DNA from: Salvator merianae
Lineage: Eukaryota > Chordata > Lepidosauria > Squamata > Teiidae
NCBI GenBank assembly: GCA_003586115.2
Contig: QVOM02000074.1
Location: 3,962,327 to 4,026,326, forward strand
Reading direction: 5' to 3'
Length of the DNA stretch: 64,000 bases
Program-made: the position numbers and the translations under genes
Notes under the pieces: generated by a model
Seen by the model: only the letters and a program-made list of their open reading frames with translations
The model's database searches: none
What the model was told of the DNA's origin: nothing
In this document: positions 33,554 to 46,166 of the stretch, in pieces
How the letters are laid out: the number at the start of each line of letters is the position of its first letter
Numbering within the stretch: position 1 is the first letter of the stretch

Positions 33554-34085
33554 TGGAGCCAACCTATGTTTGTTCAGGTCTTGTGAGTTCTATGTTGATG
33601 TTCATATTTATGCTATTACTTTTATATTGTTTTGAGTACTGACAGAAATAGAATTCTGTAGGATTCAAGAAGTGTAACTAGGCATGGATTTCACCTCATT
33701 TAACACATGTGTTTTGTAAAACTCTGTTTAAAATTGTGGTATTTGTTTGCTTCACACATGTACAACTAGTGGCCACTGAAGAAGACCTCAGAAGGATTGG
33801 ACTGAAATGTGTCCAGGTGTGGTGAAGATGTTCAGCTAAGAACCTACATATTAGCTTTAGTGTCTGTCTACACTACCTACCAACGACATGTTATCTATGC
33901 TGTTTTTATTGTGCTTTTTGTATATTTGGCTATTAAACCATTGTATGTGCCTATTCTGTTGTTTATTTTTTTTCCCATTCATTGTAGTATCCACGTACAG
34001 TGTTTGCTTGTTATTATACAACCGATCTATTTTTTATTTCTTTGTTTGGGAGGTTCCTTTTCTGTATCCCAGTAGTGAATGACTT

Positions 34086-34744
34086 CATGCAACTTACTGC
34101 TTTTGCCTTTTGCCTGTGCAAATAAGCTTATAGAGTTCTGTAATCCTTAATAATTAATGTTTTTCTGGACCATGTCCACCTTTCTTATAAATCAAAGAAG
34201 CTTATACCTCTATACTAGTTCCCAGGTTCTACTTTTCCCCTATCCAACCCCAAGCAACACACTATTATAGCTGCTATTTTCTGGTATCCCTTCTAAGAGG
34301 AAAGTCAGAAATCTGACTGGACAAACCCATACCGTTGGCTGTTCCAAAGGTCTTGAAATGTGCTATATAAAGGCTAAATATTCTCATTATCCTGAACATC
34401 CCATTTGTTGTCTGCACTGATAGAGATTCTATTGATAGCTGCACCTTGCATTGCCAGGGTCTTTTTTGTACCAGTTCAGGGACAGCTGTTCCAATGCCAA
34501 GAATTCTTTGCTCTCTGGCTAGTCCTTTTGACGCTGCCAGTGGAGCTCCAATTTCAGCAAAGAATTTGATGGTTGTCTGGTAAATGAATAACTCATAATA
34601 GTAGCTTTGTTCCAGAGACACTTCAAACCTACTATAGTCACTTATGGAGCTACAACTTACTAGCTTTCAGTTTTCTGCATTTAACGTTGTTATTAATATG
34701 AACTGCACAGGTAATAAAGCGACTATTAAGTCTAAACAGAGAAA
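34086..34744. other. No gene recognised
   Basis: A minus-strand frame of 115 codons at 34274-34621 has no motif I can name. Confidence 0.45.
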
Positions 34745-35545
34745 TATAAAAACATAAGCAAATATAAGAGACGCCCTGCTGAATTAGGCCACAGGCCATC
34801 TAGTCTAGTACATAGTGACCCACCAAGTTCTTCTGGGCATTCTCAAGCAGAAGACAAGGGCAAAACCTTCACCTGCTCTTAACTCCCTACAAATGGCCTT
34901 TAGAGGCATTCTGCCTGTCTCTCCACCCTGGAGGCAGTACCTAGGCATCCATTCTAGTAGCCATTGATACACATGCCCTCCGTGAATTTGCTGAGACCCC
35001 TAAAGCCATTCAGGCTAATTGCTGTCATAGCCCCTTCTAATAGTAGATTCTATAGACTGATGACCCTCTGGGTGAAAAAATGCTTCCCCTTTGGTTCTAG
35101 CTCTCCTGCCATCAGCTATGTAACGTGTCCCCTGGTTCTAGTGCTGTGTTATAGCAAAAATAATTTTCCTTTATCCACATATTCCACACCATGCATGATT
35201 TTTTATATTTCAGACAAGTCACCTAATAAATGCCATATTTCAAGGCTGACAAGGCCGACATTGCAGCCTGATTTCATAATGGGGGTGTTTCAGCACCCTG
35301 ATCATTCTTATTGTCCTTTTCTGCATTTTTTCCAGTTCTACAATAACTTTTCTGAAGTGCAGTGGCCAGAATTTTACACAAATGTGGCCTCACTATAGAT
35401 TTATAAAGAGGCACAGCGATGCTTGTCAACTTATTTTGTCTTCCCTTCCTAATTACCCCTAGCACTGAATTTGCTTTTTCACTGTTACCGTGCACTGGGT
35501 CAACACCTTCAAACAGTTTGTTCTGGTTTCTGGTTATGAGTTTAC
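34745..35545 (-). mobile_element. CR1-like LINE 3' fragment
   Basis: The right part encodes, on the minus strand, a CR1 C-terminal fragment (KANSVLGVIRKGRQNK, LYKSIVRPHL). The left part is the 3' untranslated end of the subfamily with a GATCCAGCAAGG-type tail, here altered and ending near AACATAAGC. Multiple stops are present. Confidence 0.8.
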
Positions 35546-35779
35546 ATAGGTTGTCCCAATATCTTTAATTTTTGTTTTTGACCAGGATTCCAGTAGTTGC
35601 AAGTCACTATGGATAAACAGCACGAATGTACTAAAGAATGTTTCCTGAGTTGCTTATGGCATTTACAGTTATGTGATCACAAGTTTACAACCTCTTTTCA
35701 TCCAATGATCTCCTCTGAGGACATCTACTAAATATGTACATATGTAGTTAGCAGATACCAAATAACAAAGAGACTCTAA

Positions 35780-36160
35780 GGTTTTATCTGCACTCCCTCT
35801 TTCTGTATCTCAGCCAGAGTGGAACTCTCTAGCCTATTCTTGGATGGATTGCTACTGAGATGGGATAAACACCCCCTCCGGTCCTAGACTCCAGCAGTGG
35901 CCTCAAACCAGTGTGGAGGCTTAAAAGGCCAGGAACAAAAGTTCCAGCCTTCAAAGTTGCCAGACAGGACCATTTTGGCAGCACCAGTAGACCTTGATGC
36001 TGAGGTCTACCAGTAAAGCAGGATAGGCCCCCGTTTTGGATACCCTATCCTACTCTATTGCTCTATTGTTCCAGGAAGCTGCGACCTGCACTGTCCTAAA
36101 ATATCATGCAGACAACAGGCCCCTTCCTGGAATGCACTAAAGGTAACTGCAGAAAGGACC
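35780..36160 (+). mobile_element. Family D MITE, 381 bp, 3-bp TSD TAA
   Basis: The left end GGTTTTATCTGCACTCC pairs with the complement of GGTAACTGCAGAAAGGACC. TAA is duplicated at 35777-35779 and 36161-36163. The interior shares the AGGCCAGGAACAAAAGTTCC inverted motif with the copy at 47957. Confidence 0.8.
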
Positions 36161-36520
36161 TAAGAGAGATGGACTGAAAAGCATTGTAGGTAGAAGTTAC
36201 ACATGTAACTTCAAACCATCCAGGCCTACAGGTGATATCATCAAAAAAGGAACCATGGTCTTCTTTTCTTCATTTCTATGGCATAAAAAGAATTTCCTAC
36301 TTGTCACATCCAGTTTAAGCACATTCATGGGATACAGAAACAAAGAAATATAGAAACTATTGTTATCAAACTTACATACTATATGTATTAAGAAATCATC
36401 GTTCTTTTCATTTCTTTCCTTCCTTATTTGTTTTACGAAAAATGATTTCTGCTCAGATGATCAGAGAAACAGGGAATAATGTAAGCCTGAAACCTGGAGT
36501 AGCTCAACTGTTGAAAGATA

Positions 36521-36618
36521 TAACTGTAGTCTGCTCCTGATCGCAGGGTCTCCGTGCAGTGCGGAAGCACTGCACTAGTGAGAGTCCCAATACTCACTAG
36601 TGTAAAGTGCAAAAAGGC
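36521..36618 (+). mobile_element. Family B right-end fragment
   Basis: GTAGTCTGCTCCTGATCGC through CACTAGTGAGAGTCCC to AAAGTGCAAAAAGGC matches the right 100 bases of the copy at 40112. The left part is missing. Confidence 0.65.
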
Positions 36619-39600
36619 TAGAGCCGAGCTCTAGAGAAACTTAGTATTACCATAAATTGATGGAAAAGTAAAATAGTTTAATAGACATGCAGCTTCCTGG
36701 AACAAAACAGTCTCAGACTGTCTCAGTCTTGCTAGCGAATATAAGTAGCAACAGTTTCATCAGTTGTTGTCGGATTTGTAGAGGCACCTGGGCAACCACC
36801 ATGAGAACAGGCCCAACGTCTAATCCAGCAGGGTATTTTTATGTTATTCTTTAGTGCAATGCCTGCTTCTTCACACACCACAGCAACAAGTGAGGTCTCA
36901 TATAAGTAATGGGGTGAGTTTTTTAAACAGTATAGAGCCGAACATTACTGACTGAAAGAACAGCTATGTCAGAAAACAACTGGAAAATGTGTAATTGTGT
37001 AGCAGGGTAGAGGAAGAAATACTACAAATATTACAAAGTGATGCTACAAGAGATTCGAGTGTGGATCAGTCTTGTTGTGCCATTAAGCTGCAGTCCTGAG
37101 TAGTTAAGAGAAAACAAAAGAAAGGAAGTGCCTTTTATTGACTGACTGATTGACTACAGAAATCAACCAGATAGAACATACATACATATATATCAAAAAC
37201 TGAAATATTCTGCACATTTGCACATTAGTAGCTAGCCATGTTCTACACATAATATAACAAATCTTTGCAACATTAATGGAAACTGTATCATTCTGATTAA
37301 AAAAAGACGTGAAAAGAGAATGAATCTGAATGACCTTGAAATTTCAGTAATAGAGGGATTATGAACTGTGTCTTTATAAAAGGAACAATATAAGAAGGTA
37401 CAGACTGTTTGATTTTATGGCCCTTACACAATAAGGGCAGAACCTTTTGAGTAAAGGGCTTTTAATAAATTTAATAAATTCCCTCTCCAAAACTGCTGTG
37501 GGAAGGTCATAATTTCCAACTCCATGCTGCTTTTACCAACTGAACTAGCTATCACCTGCCTTCTAAAAAGCAGCGGAAGGACTTTTTGTCTTAAGGGCTG
37601 AAGCTAGTTTTTGAATCACCAACAGCCTTTTTTCCATAGGTAAAAGAACTCTATAACATTAAGAACTTGATGACTGTTTATTCTTGTTCTCCTTCCTGAT
37701 CTACTTTTCTTTTGTATAATCATAAGAGATTAGAAAGTTTGGATCTATTTGTTCCATTTATAGTCCACCTTTATACCCCCAGGGCAAGAAGGAAAGGGAA
37801 ATAATTGGATGCTGGATGGGAGAGGTTAGAGAGCATTTGCAAACCCACTTGGCCTACCCATCCTTCAGCCTTGCTGCCTGTGCCTTAGGGGATCTGGAAG
37901 ACTTCAATAATGGGAAACACACCTGGCATCCATGGAAGCAGAATCTAAGGAACTTCATTTCTGATGATAATAATAATATGCTAAAATATTTCCACTGTTG
38001 AATGTGACTTGACTTTCTATCAAATAAGCACTGGGTGTGTGTGAGAACTTTTAACGTTAACACAGCAGTTTATTGCTACTGGCCCCTGTGGCTTCTAAAA
38101 TACGAGTTTCTCAAACTGACTTGCAGCCCAAATGTGCCAGGAGAGGAATAATCAAGGCCTGATATGAAGCATGGCAGTGAAACCACGCATCTGTGTTGAA
38201 AAAGCTATTTTTACATTCAGCTCTCTTAAGATTTTGTTGACATTCTTTCATTGTTATGAAAGAATAGCAACACCAGAGATATGTATTGATTTAACGGTCA
38301 TTATTTTTCTAGGCAGATTAGCAAACATGTCATGTAACTGACTTTCACCAGTACATTTTTTGCATGTTTCTTTGGAAAACTGAGGGAGATACAATTATTC
38401 AGCAAGTTTGAAAAAAACAAGCAAACCTGACTTAAAATGATAATGCAGCTGTGCCCTTTAAAAGGAGGTGACAATAATTCAGGGCTAGCATCCTGGATCC
38501 TCTCGCCCTTACAACCGACTTTTTGAATTTCAAAATATGTACACTGAAGAGACAAGACAAGTTGTATAGTGTACATCACATCCTTGAAGAGTTCTGTAGT
38601 TCTGGAAATTATTGGTTTCCTCTTAAGAAGTTATTACTGGTGTTTGAGTTTTGAGTATAACTCCCTCATTGCACAATGCAATGTGAGGATTTAGGACATG
38701 GCAATCATGCGCCATTGTGTTCTGCTTTGTTATTTATGACAACAGGGTATAACAATGCAACCTGCCATATTCAGTAGTGCATTACTGACTGGGACCACAG
38801 GGCGGTGAGACAACGATAGGACTTGAGTTGGAAGTTAATAGAGCTGCAGTTACAGGAGATGAAACTCTCATAGGAGATGAAACTGAAGCTTCCTTCAGAA
38901 GCCTTACCTTGCCCTCACCACCCTGGGGTTCCAATCAGCAGGCCACTTCCTGTTTCAGAACTGTCTTGCACTCAAGTCTCTTGATTATGATTTTTTTGCA
39001 TAATCTATTTAATGACAAAAAAAAGATGATTGTGTAATGGGACAGGACATAGGTATGCAGAAATACATGTTGTAAGCAGGTGAGACAACTGTTTACAAAT
39101 CTGCAAAGGACAGCAAATACCCTAGAAGACTGACCCAAAATTCAAAATAATCTTGATATGTTAGAGAGCTGGATTAAAAACAACAGAATGAAGTCCAAAA
39201 AAAGGACAAATCTAAGGTATTGCACTCGGGATAAAACAATAAAATACAGAGATGTGATGTTTAGTCAGCATTCGTGAAAAAAGTTATTGGCATTTTCATT
39301 GATCTCAAAATGAACATGAGCTAGATGTGTCACTGGATTACAATCAAGGAAATCAATCAAATCAAAAGTAATGATTCCATTCTGTTGAGCGCTGGTTAGG
39401 TCTCAGCTCAAGTACCTGTACTGTGCCCAATTCTAGTCTCCTCACTCTGGGTGAGTGGAACTTCTGTGGCAGGTGGCAGTAGCACAAAAGCTACAACTCA
39501 AGACTGTGTTTATAGCAAAGGACGTACAAACACCCAGCCTGGACTCAAATCAGGCTACCAAAGTGTCTCTAAAATTACAGACAGGCAAGACCCAACATGA

Positions 39601-40111
39601 AGTTCTGAGGTCGGGGGCTTGCGGCCCTGAGAAAGGTTGGTACCCATGATATGGTGGGGCAGTTAAGTACTCATCAGAATGCAATGGGATGCCAACACCC
39701 AAGATGATTGCAGTATCCACTAAGGACACCCACACATCCATAGTTACTTATCCAGTGTTTGGGATACTTCAGGAGCAGCCATCACCACCGAGTGGGAGCC
39801 TTACACTGTGGAATAGTGTCTTTGCCATGCTATTTGCCACCAGAGTGAAGGAGTGAGGCATCTGCAGCCACCCAAACCTGACTTCATTCATGACTTCCAG
39901 AAGATTTTGTTCAGGTTTAAGCTTCACTAATGAAGATGTCAAGCTCCCCAGGACTGCTGAAAAGAATGAATCAGCAGGCACTGGTCGGTCTGGCTGACCC
40001 AGTGCCACTATCCCAGGATTTCCATCAGCAATGGATTTGCCTTCAAGTGAAATAAGTCAAGATGCCAAGGCTTTCAGAACCAACCTATTCCTAATGGAAA
40101 GGGACATCTTG
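36619..40111. other. Mostly unassigned; one decayed CR1-like stretch
   Basis: Apart from the CR1-like stretch listed at 39060-39460 and a short L2-like word near 37760-37800 (TAGTCCACCTTTATACCCCCAGGGC begins it), I recognise nothing. Confidence 0.45.
39060..39460 (+). mobile_element. Very decayed CR1-like RT fragment
   Basis: In changing frames the translation recalls the CR1 C-terminal region: NEVQKKDKSKVLHSG (compare FNREKCKVLHLG in the intact copy at 1-1541), and later LVRSQLKYLYCAQF (compare LVRPHLEYCVQFW). Stops are frequent. Confidence 0.45.
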
Positions 40112-40534
40112 GGGCCTTTTCACACTTTCCACCATAGAACAGGATAAATTACCCTGTTCTGTGGTGGAACAGACCTCACAGCGCAGTGACCATTGACACT
40201 GCGCAGCCTTGGAATAGACCAACAGTAGCATACCAGGTTGGGAAACTTCTTGCCACTGCCATGGCGACTAGCAATGCTGTGCAATGGTGCAGGTGCAGCC
40301 ACAGGCACACTGCACCACTCTATGTTCGCATCCAGAAGCAGGTGCGAGCACAGTGTACCGTGAGCAGTCCAGCTGCTCCTGATACAGCCGTGGAGAACAG
40401 TTTTGTGCTCCACAGCAGGTAGCGATTGGGAGTAGTTGTAGTCTGCTCCCAATCGCCAAGTCCTACATGAAATGTGGAAGCATTTCACTAGTGAGAGTCC
40501 CCAACGCTTACTAGCAGAAAGTGTGAAAAGGCCC
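40112..40534 (+). mobile_element. Family B MITE, 423 bp, 3-bp TSD TTG
   Basis: The left end GGGCCTTTTCACACTTTCC and the complement of AAAGTGTGAAAAGGCCC form the termini. TTG is duplicated at 40109-40111 and 40535-40537. A subterminal stem (ATAGAACAGGATAA...CCCTGTTCT) follows the left end. This is the best-preserved family B copy. Confidence 0.88.
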
Positions 40535-41039
40535 TTGGTCTCACATACTGATCAGTAGAAGCCAGATTTGCTGCCAAGATCACGAGCTGTCTATCTTCTA
40601 TAGCTGTGGTCCCCACCAGGTGACAAGACCAACCTATAGAGGCTGTGAGGGTGACCACTTCACTGATAATGACGGCCTCTGTTTCAGCACAAGTGACCTT
40701 TCCAATCATGGTAACTGCATGGTGCTGCAGTTGATTACAGTCTCAGCCCCTGTGTCTCAAGCATCAGCCCCTGTGATGCTGTACCGCAACTCAAGCAGAA
40801 ATAAAGCACTTTGTTGATGAGCAAGAGACAGAATTTATTCAGTCTTCCAGATTCAGCTCAAAGCAATTAATTTTTGTCAGGAATACAGAAGGCTTCTCTC
40901 ATCATGCTCGTATAAAGTTCTCCTTTCCTTTCACAATAAAGTATCATGCTTGACAGCTGGCAACTGTCTTTCCTGCTTTCACTTTCCTGCTCTCTTTTTC
41001 CATCCAAACCCTTAAACCTATCAACCTTTTATTCCCCAG
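40535..41039. other. No feature recognised
   Basis: A possible polyadenylation word AATAAA is at 40799, but I see no gene around it. The segment may belong to the gypsy remnant that follows. Confidence 0.35.
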
Positions 41040-41780
41040 ATTTCATGCTAGGCATGCCATGCCTAACAACACCAGTGCAAGTAGTTTCAGATCTGCACCC
41101 TAGGCTAGCACTACCAGCCCCATGGCCTGGATCCATGCCAACACCCTTGATTCTACCTATGGGACCCAGACCATCACCAGCAGCAATGGTATCAGCACCT
41201 GGCCCAGGCTCCAGCACCCTCAGTATTTGGGGGCCCAGGGCAACCACAGCCCTCTGGACTACAAATCAGTGGGATGGGGCATTCCCCAGGGACCATACCA
41301 GCCAGCCAAACTCCAAAGACTAACATCCAGAACCTGGATTATTTTGATTGCTACTCTAGCCAGCTGCAAGTCTTCATGATGCAGCTGTCAAATACTTCAG
41401 GGTGAGGATCAGGGATTTCCCTGATGACTCAGTCAGATTTGTCTTTAAAGTGAATCTGTTAACAGGAGTTGTGGCATAATGGACTTTAGGAATTACTTGT
41501 GGCAGGAGTCCTGAGGGATTTTAGTTATTTCTTGTGAACACTGAAGGCACAAAATGATAACCCATATGTTACAGAGAAAATATAATACAGAGAAACAGAT
41601 AATTGAGGCAAGAAAAGCAATTGGAGGCCACTGGTATACAGTGATTTTAGTGCCAACGATGTCTGAATGGTTTTATATTAAGTTTATGATGCTGATTAAG
41701 AATATTTCAGTTTTGCCAGATTGGCTCTAGTTTCTGAGATATTTAATAGTTAAGTAATTAATTAGTTACTAATTGTTATT

Positions 41781-43240
41781 AATAGAATAGAATAGAATTT
41801 ATTTGTATGGTCAATGACCAGAATCAAAATACATAAAAAATTCCTTGGCATATTTAAAATTGACATATAAAAATAATGTATAAAATATAAAAATTTGATT
41901 ATAAAATGTCATAGTAATAAAAATTTAAAATATACAATTTGTCAACATTGTCTAATTTGTCTGAGGACCCTGGCTGTTACTTGTGGTTGCTTCTGTTCTT
42001 AATTTGATTGCTAATGCACAAAACTTGGCAACATTTATAGTATTCTGGAATTGGTTGCCTTCTAGTAGATGTTTCAGGCAATGCTCTTCTCCTTTATCTA
42101 GAATTCGGGACACAATAGGGGTGATAAAGGTTACACGTGCCTCCTCATAAAAGTGGCAACGTAATAAGGTGTGAGCAACATTTTCCACCTGATTCAGTCC
42201 ACATGGGCAGGTTCATTCTAGATAGGGAACACCCTCGAATCTGCCCTGGAGGAGAGCTGATGGCAACACATTGAATCTCGCCAAGGTGAATGCCTTCCTT
42301 TGTTTAGGAATGTGCAATTTGTGGAGATATCTTGCTGGGGTAAGTAACTTTGCATTTTTTTTTTATGATTGGATGTCTGGCTATGTCACTCAAATGGTCT
42401 TGAAAGTCCATGTCCCATAGTCTTTGCTTGACAGTGTCCCTAGCTCTGTCATGTCCTAGTATCAGCAAGGCCTCTGGTGTAAGTCCTATGCTTCTCAACT
42501 TCTCCTGCAATGTCAGTTTCCATTTCGTTTGGCAGGGGTCTAGTAGCGTCAGAGGAGCCAACCCGGTTGGAGAAAAGATCAGCTTTAGCCAGTAGTGGAT
42601 CTTAAGAATCCACATCCGGGTCTCAATTTCGGTTTGGCCTACCTCTAGTCGGACCGCAGCATTGGAAACACAAGTTGGCAGTCCTAAAATTGTACGGAGA
42701 AATTTGGTTTGCAGTATTTCCAGAGAAGAGATGTTTTTGTGTGTGTACACCTGAGAGCCATATAAGAGCTGAGGGACGACCTTTGTTGCAAAAACTTGAA
42801 TGGCTGCCGGAATGAATTGTCCTCCACTCTTATAGTAAAACCTTATAATTGCTTTGACATTCCTTTGGGCATTTGCTGTGACACTATTGATGTGTGTGGA
42901 CCAGTTACTCCTTGCGTTAAAAATTATACCTAGATATTTGAAAGATGTAACTTGTTCAATGGTATGAGTGCCAATTTTCCAGTTGTATTTTGCCTTTCTC
43001 CGGGTGAACACCATCACCTTAGACTTAGCATAATTGTCAAATTTTCCTTGCTGCAGTATGACTCTAGGACTTTTAGCAAGCGTTTTAATCCCACTTGGGT
43101 CAAAGAAAGGAGCACTGCATCATCTGCATACAGGAGGATTGGAAGAGCTTTATTTGCCAGAGTTGGTGGATGTGCTTGCACTGCTTCCATATTTGCCACC
43201 AAAGAGTTGATATAAAAATTGAATACAGTAGGTGCTTCAA
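41781..43240 (-). mobile_element. R4/Dong-like LINE, 5'-truncated, minus strand
   Basis: The minus strand encodes the end of a reverse transcriptase and its C-terminal region. FNFYINSL and LLYADDAVLLS come first, with the catalytic YADD at 43130-43119. A one-base shift near 43036 moves the frame into VMVFTRRKAKYNWKIG, TSFKYLGIIF and LLYGSQVY (42304-43017). After another shift comes a zinc-knuckle-like CPCGLNQVENVAHTLLRC (about 42223-42170) and INVAKFCALAIKLRTEA (to 41952). The 3' end is a (GAATA)n tract at 41781-41799. The YADD context and terminal CCHC favour the R4/Dong group over L1; clade assignment is by eye. It interrupts the gypsy remnant. Confidence 0.75.
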
Positions 43241-43255
43241 AAAGTTGCTTTTATC

Positions 43256-43447
43256 GCATTGTAGGCCTACAAATTGCAATACAAAATAATTATATGGGAT
43301 ATTTCATTACCTAAGACACTGTTAAAGAGTCAAAAGACAGACCAAAAGCTAGCATTGTAGGCCTACAAATTGCAATACAAAATAATTATATGGGATATTT
43401 CATTACCTAAGACACTGTTAAAGAGTCAAAAGACAGACCAAAAGCTA
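43256..43447 (+). repeat. Perfect 96-bp tandem duplication
   Basis: Bases 43256-43351 and 43352-43447 are identical by direct reading, starting GCATTGTAGGCCTACAAATT and ending GACAGACCAAAAGCTA. It lies just beyond the truncated 5' end of the R4-like LINE. Confidence 0.95.
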
Positions 43448-45901
43448 TTGCATTTGTTATCACACACAAGTCGCACTGGGGGAATGCATTATTTTCATGG
43501 ATGTCCATTATCTCCAAACTAGTACCGATTCAGCAAAAGTAATGGGAGTCTTGAATTCAGCACCCTCAAAATACCCTAAATCCATTCAAAAGACCTTGGC
43601 ACCTGAATTTTTTTTTTTTTTTTTTGTAGACCTGTGTTATGCTTCTGAATTTCCAATGCTGGCAGCTGAAGTAGCAGATTTGGGAGAACTATGTCTGGTT
43701 ATGATGCTCAGGAATGGACGTAGTCAGAGGAACTAGACACTGATGGTATACTGTGATGAGCCAAACTCAGTGGAAAGATGGACATATTTGCCTGTCATGC
43801 TGAAGGCACACGCTGCTAGCTTCCAAGTAGTTGGAAAGTTTTTGCAATGTTAATGTAAAAGTTCTCTGGGCTCAGCTGTGGGATAGACATACACCACATG
43901 AAAGAAATCATTAGTGTTACGAAGACCTATGACTGGAATGCAAACTGGAATGCAAAGTGTGGAGCAGCTACAAAGCAGATCAAGGACACAAAACCAAAAC
44001 CAAAGACATCAATAGCTATGGCTGTGGAAGTAGCTGCAGATGAAGCCCCAGTTTCAGAGGCTTCTGAAGCAATGAACATTACCAAGGCCAAGTTGCCAAA
44101 ACTGGGGAAAGAGTTAGTCCTGTCCAAAAGGGGGGCAGTGAGCAGGCAATGGAATTCTTCAGCCGCACAGCTTTCACTTCTAACTTGCTAAAGCATCTGG
44201 TGTTAGCTCTGCACATGATGGTCTCAAGTTTGCATATGGGGTCAGTTGTAGCCTAATTGAATTCTCATTGGTAGAGAAGTTCGGTTTGTCTACTATACCC
44301 TTAAAGGAACTCATGTTCTTCACGAGGATCAAACCATCCTCTTAAAAGCACAAATAGCCCATCATAAGGAAGAAATACAGCAATTAGTTACCTTGTTGCC
44401 TGCTGCTGCGTGGAATGGACTGATTAAATGTGAATGATCTGATTGTAATCTGGAGCCAGAAATAGATTAGATTTTATTTTAAGCATTTGCTACACTTTGA
44501 AAGCAATAAACCTATGCTTTTATATGTACCAATGATAGAGTAAAACAAACAAGCCATTTGTGCCACAGCACATGAAGGACTTACTACCACACTCCCAGAA
44601 GTCTACCAGAACTTTTTGAATATTTTTGTATAGTCAGAAACCAATAAGTTACTTTCACAGACCACACCACTGTGCCACTGAGCTCAGAACAGAGTTTCCA
44701 GGATGTCATCTGGCACTTGATGACAGAACCAGAATTAGAGGCACTTTAGGACTTTCTGATTAAAAACCTACATGAAACTTCTCATTTCCCTTCTCAACTC
44801 CAGTACTGTTTGTAAAAAAAACAAAACCCCAAAAAACAGCAGGAAGCTATGTCTGTGCACTGACTATCAGGCTTTGAATAGAATTTCAGTAAAAAAAAAG
44901 AAGAAAGAGAGAAAACTGCTAACACTGAAGACTTAATTGACAGATTACTTCGAACTAAAGTGTTCACCAAATTGGATCTTTGAGAAGCTTATCACCACTT
45001 CTGTAACTGGGAAAGAGATGAATGAGAGGCAGTCTTTAGTACCATGCACAGACAAGTCAAATATCTAGTAATGCCTTTGGGTCCCAGCTCAGATCCAGCA
45101 ATCTTCCAGTATTTTATAAATGAGATATTTAGGGAATATACTGGACAATTTTCTAATTGCTTATCTTGATAAGGATATTCTGTAAAGAAATGGCACCCCA
45201 TGTGGAACATGTATGCAAAGTACTGCAGAGTCTTAGAGACAATCAGCTCTATGCAAAAGTCTCCAAGAACAAGTTCCACTTGAATAAACTGGTCTTCCTG
45301 GCCTATAGAATTTCAGTGAATAGAAATAGACCTCAATAAGGTGTCATCAATCTTAGATTGGATTCTACCATGCAACTGATGCCAGGTCCAGAGTTTCCTA
45401 GGTTTTGCTTATTTCTACCAGAAATTTATCTCTAACTATGCTGATATCGCATGTATATATACCATTGTGCACTGCAGATACACCCGTGAAGAACCCTATA
45501 ATGGTGATGAGGGCATGTGGAGGAAGTGGGAAAGTTCCTTGCTTTGTGCTGGGACTGTTAGGGAAAGCAGCTACCAGTCTTTTGACTCTAACTGCAACTT
45601 GCAATAAAATAACACAGTTGAGCACATCCTTAGGTACTACACCTGAATCACATTACAGTGATGACTGAACATTTGGGCCATCTCTTCTAGTCATCCACAA
45701 ACAATATTGGTGACCTAATATGCATAAAGACATTGAATCCTATGTTATGCTTCCTATTATGATCCAGACTCAAAAGACTATTACATCCACTTTCTATCCC
45801 ACATCAACCATAGCTAGTCATCTCCATGGACTTTGTTACTAATTTACCACCCTTCTCAGGAATTGCAGCCATATATAGATATGTATGTATGTACGTATTT
45901 A

Positions 45902-46073
45902 CAGTACTGTGCAAAAATGTTAGGCAAGTGTGGAAAAATTGCTTGCAAAGGAAGAATCCTTTCAAAAATTGAAGGGTTAATAGTTTATTTTTATCAATTA
46001 ACAAAATGCAAAGTGAATGAACAAAGGGGAAATCTAAATCAAATCAATATTTGGTGTGATCACCATTTCATAA
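45902..46073 (+). mobile_element. Tc1-like transposon, left-end fragment
   Basis: Starting after a TA (45900-45901), CAGTACTGTGCAAAAATGTT is followed by AGGCAAGTGTGGAAAAATTG, TTAATAGTTTATTTTTATC, AATTAACAAAATGCAAAGTG and ATCAATATTTGGTGTGATCA. I recognise this as the left end of a Tc1-like element widespread in fishes and some amphibians and reptiles. No transposase follows, and a CR1 tail starts about 10 bases later. Confidence 0.8.
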
Positions 46074-46082
46074 ATAGAAGTG

Positions 46083-46166
46083 GAACAGAAGTCCAGTTTA
46101 TGCTGGACTAAATGGGCCATGGCCTGATCCAGCAAGGCTCCTCAGTATCTTCTTATGTTCTAGGTG
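46083..46166 (+). mobile_element. CR1-like LINE 3' tail
   Basis: TGCTGGACTAAATGGGCCAT and GGCCTGATCCAGCAAGGCTC then CTTCTTATGTTCT match the 3' end of the second CR1 subfamily. Confidence 0.85.

Larger units (their letters stand above)
30880..34085 (+). mobile_element. Penelope-like element with nested insertions
   Basis: Plus-strand pieces can be read in order. KGYRKRISQNKRIKNK lies at about 30890-30935. A linker block ILKYWYLLKEIPG and FTYKCRRNIKDRLFRT lies at about 31130-31235. The GIY-YIG endonuclease follows at 31849-32266. A 3' region near 33776-33820 contains GAAGAAGACCTCAGAAGG then GAAATGTGTCC, a motif I associate with the 3' ends of Penelope-like elements. The element is interrupted by a family C MITE (31269-31848) and by an inverted-repeat element (32479-33553) that itself contains a hAT. 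The outer ends are approximate, and the core reverse transcriptase is not recognised upstream. Confidence 0.72.
41040..45880 (+). mobile_element. Decayed Ty3/gypsy LTR retrotransposon, split by an R4-like LINE
   Basis: Plus-strand fragments are in gag-RT-integrase order. A gag-like stretch YFRVRISDFPDDSVRFVF then NLLTG lies at about 41390-41465. RT fragments lie at about 44850-45350: YLVMPLGPSSDPAIFQYF, INEIFREYTGQF, then HVEHVCKVLQSLRDNQLYAK and FLAYRIS. The RT-RNase H connection VQSFLGFAYFYQKFISNYAD lies at about 45390-45450. An integrase-like trace HGLCY*FTTLL follows at about 45825. The catalytic YLDD is split by an extra codon (YLDKD, about 45159). No LTR was identified. Stops and shifts throughout mark an old remnant. 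Confidence 0.72.

Noticed and set aside
33809..34082. Hydrophobic 88-codon frame that might be a membrane protein
   Set aside because: It lies in the T-rich 3' region of the Penelope-like element and has no recognisable family.
43014..43202. Independent small gene with a YADD motif
   Set aside because: It continues in frame upstream and, after a one-base shift, downstream as a single LINE reverse transcriptase.
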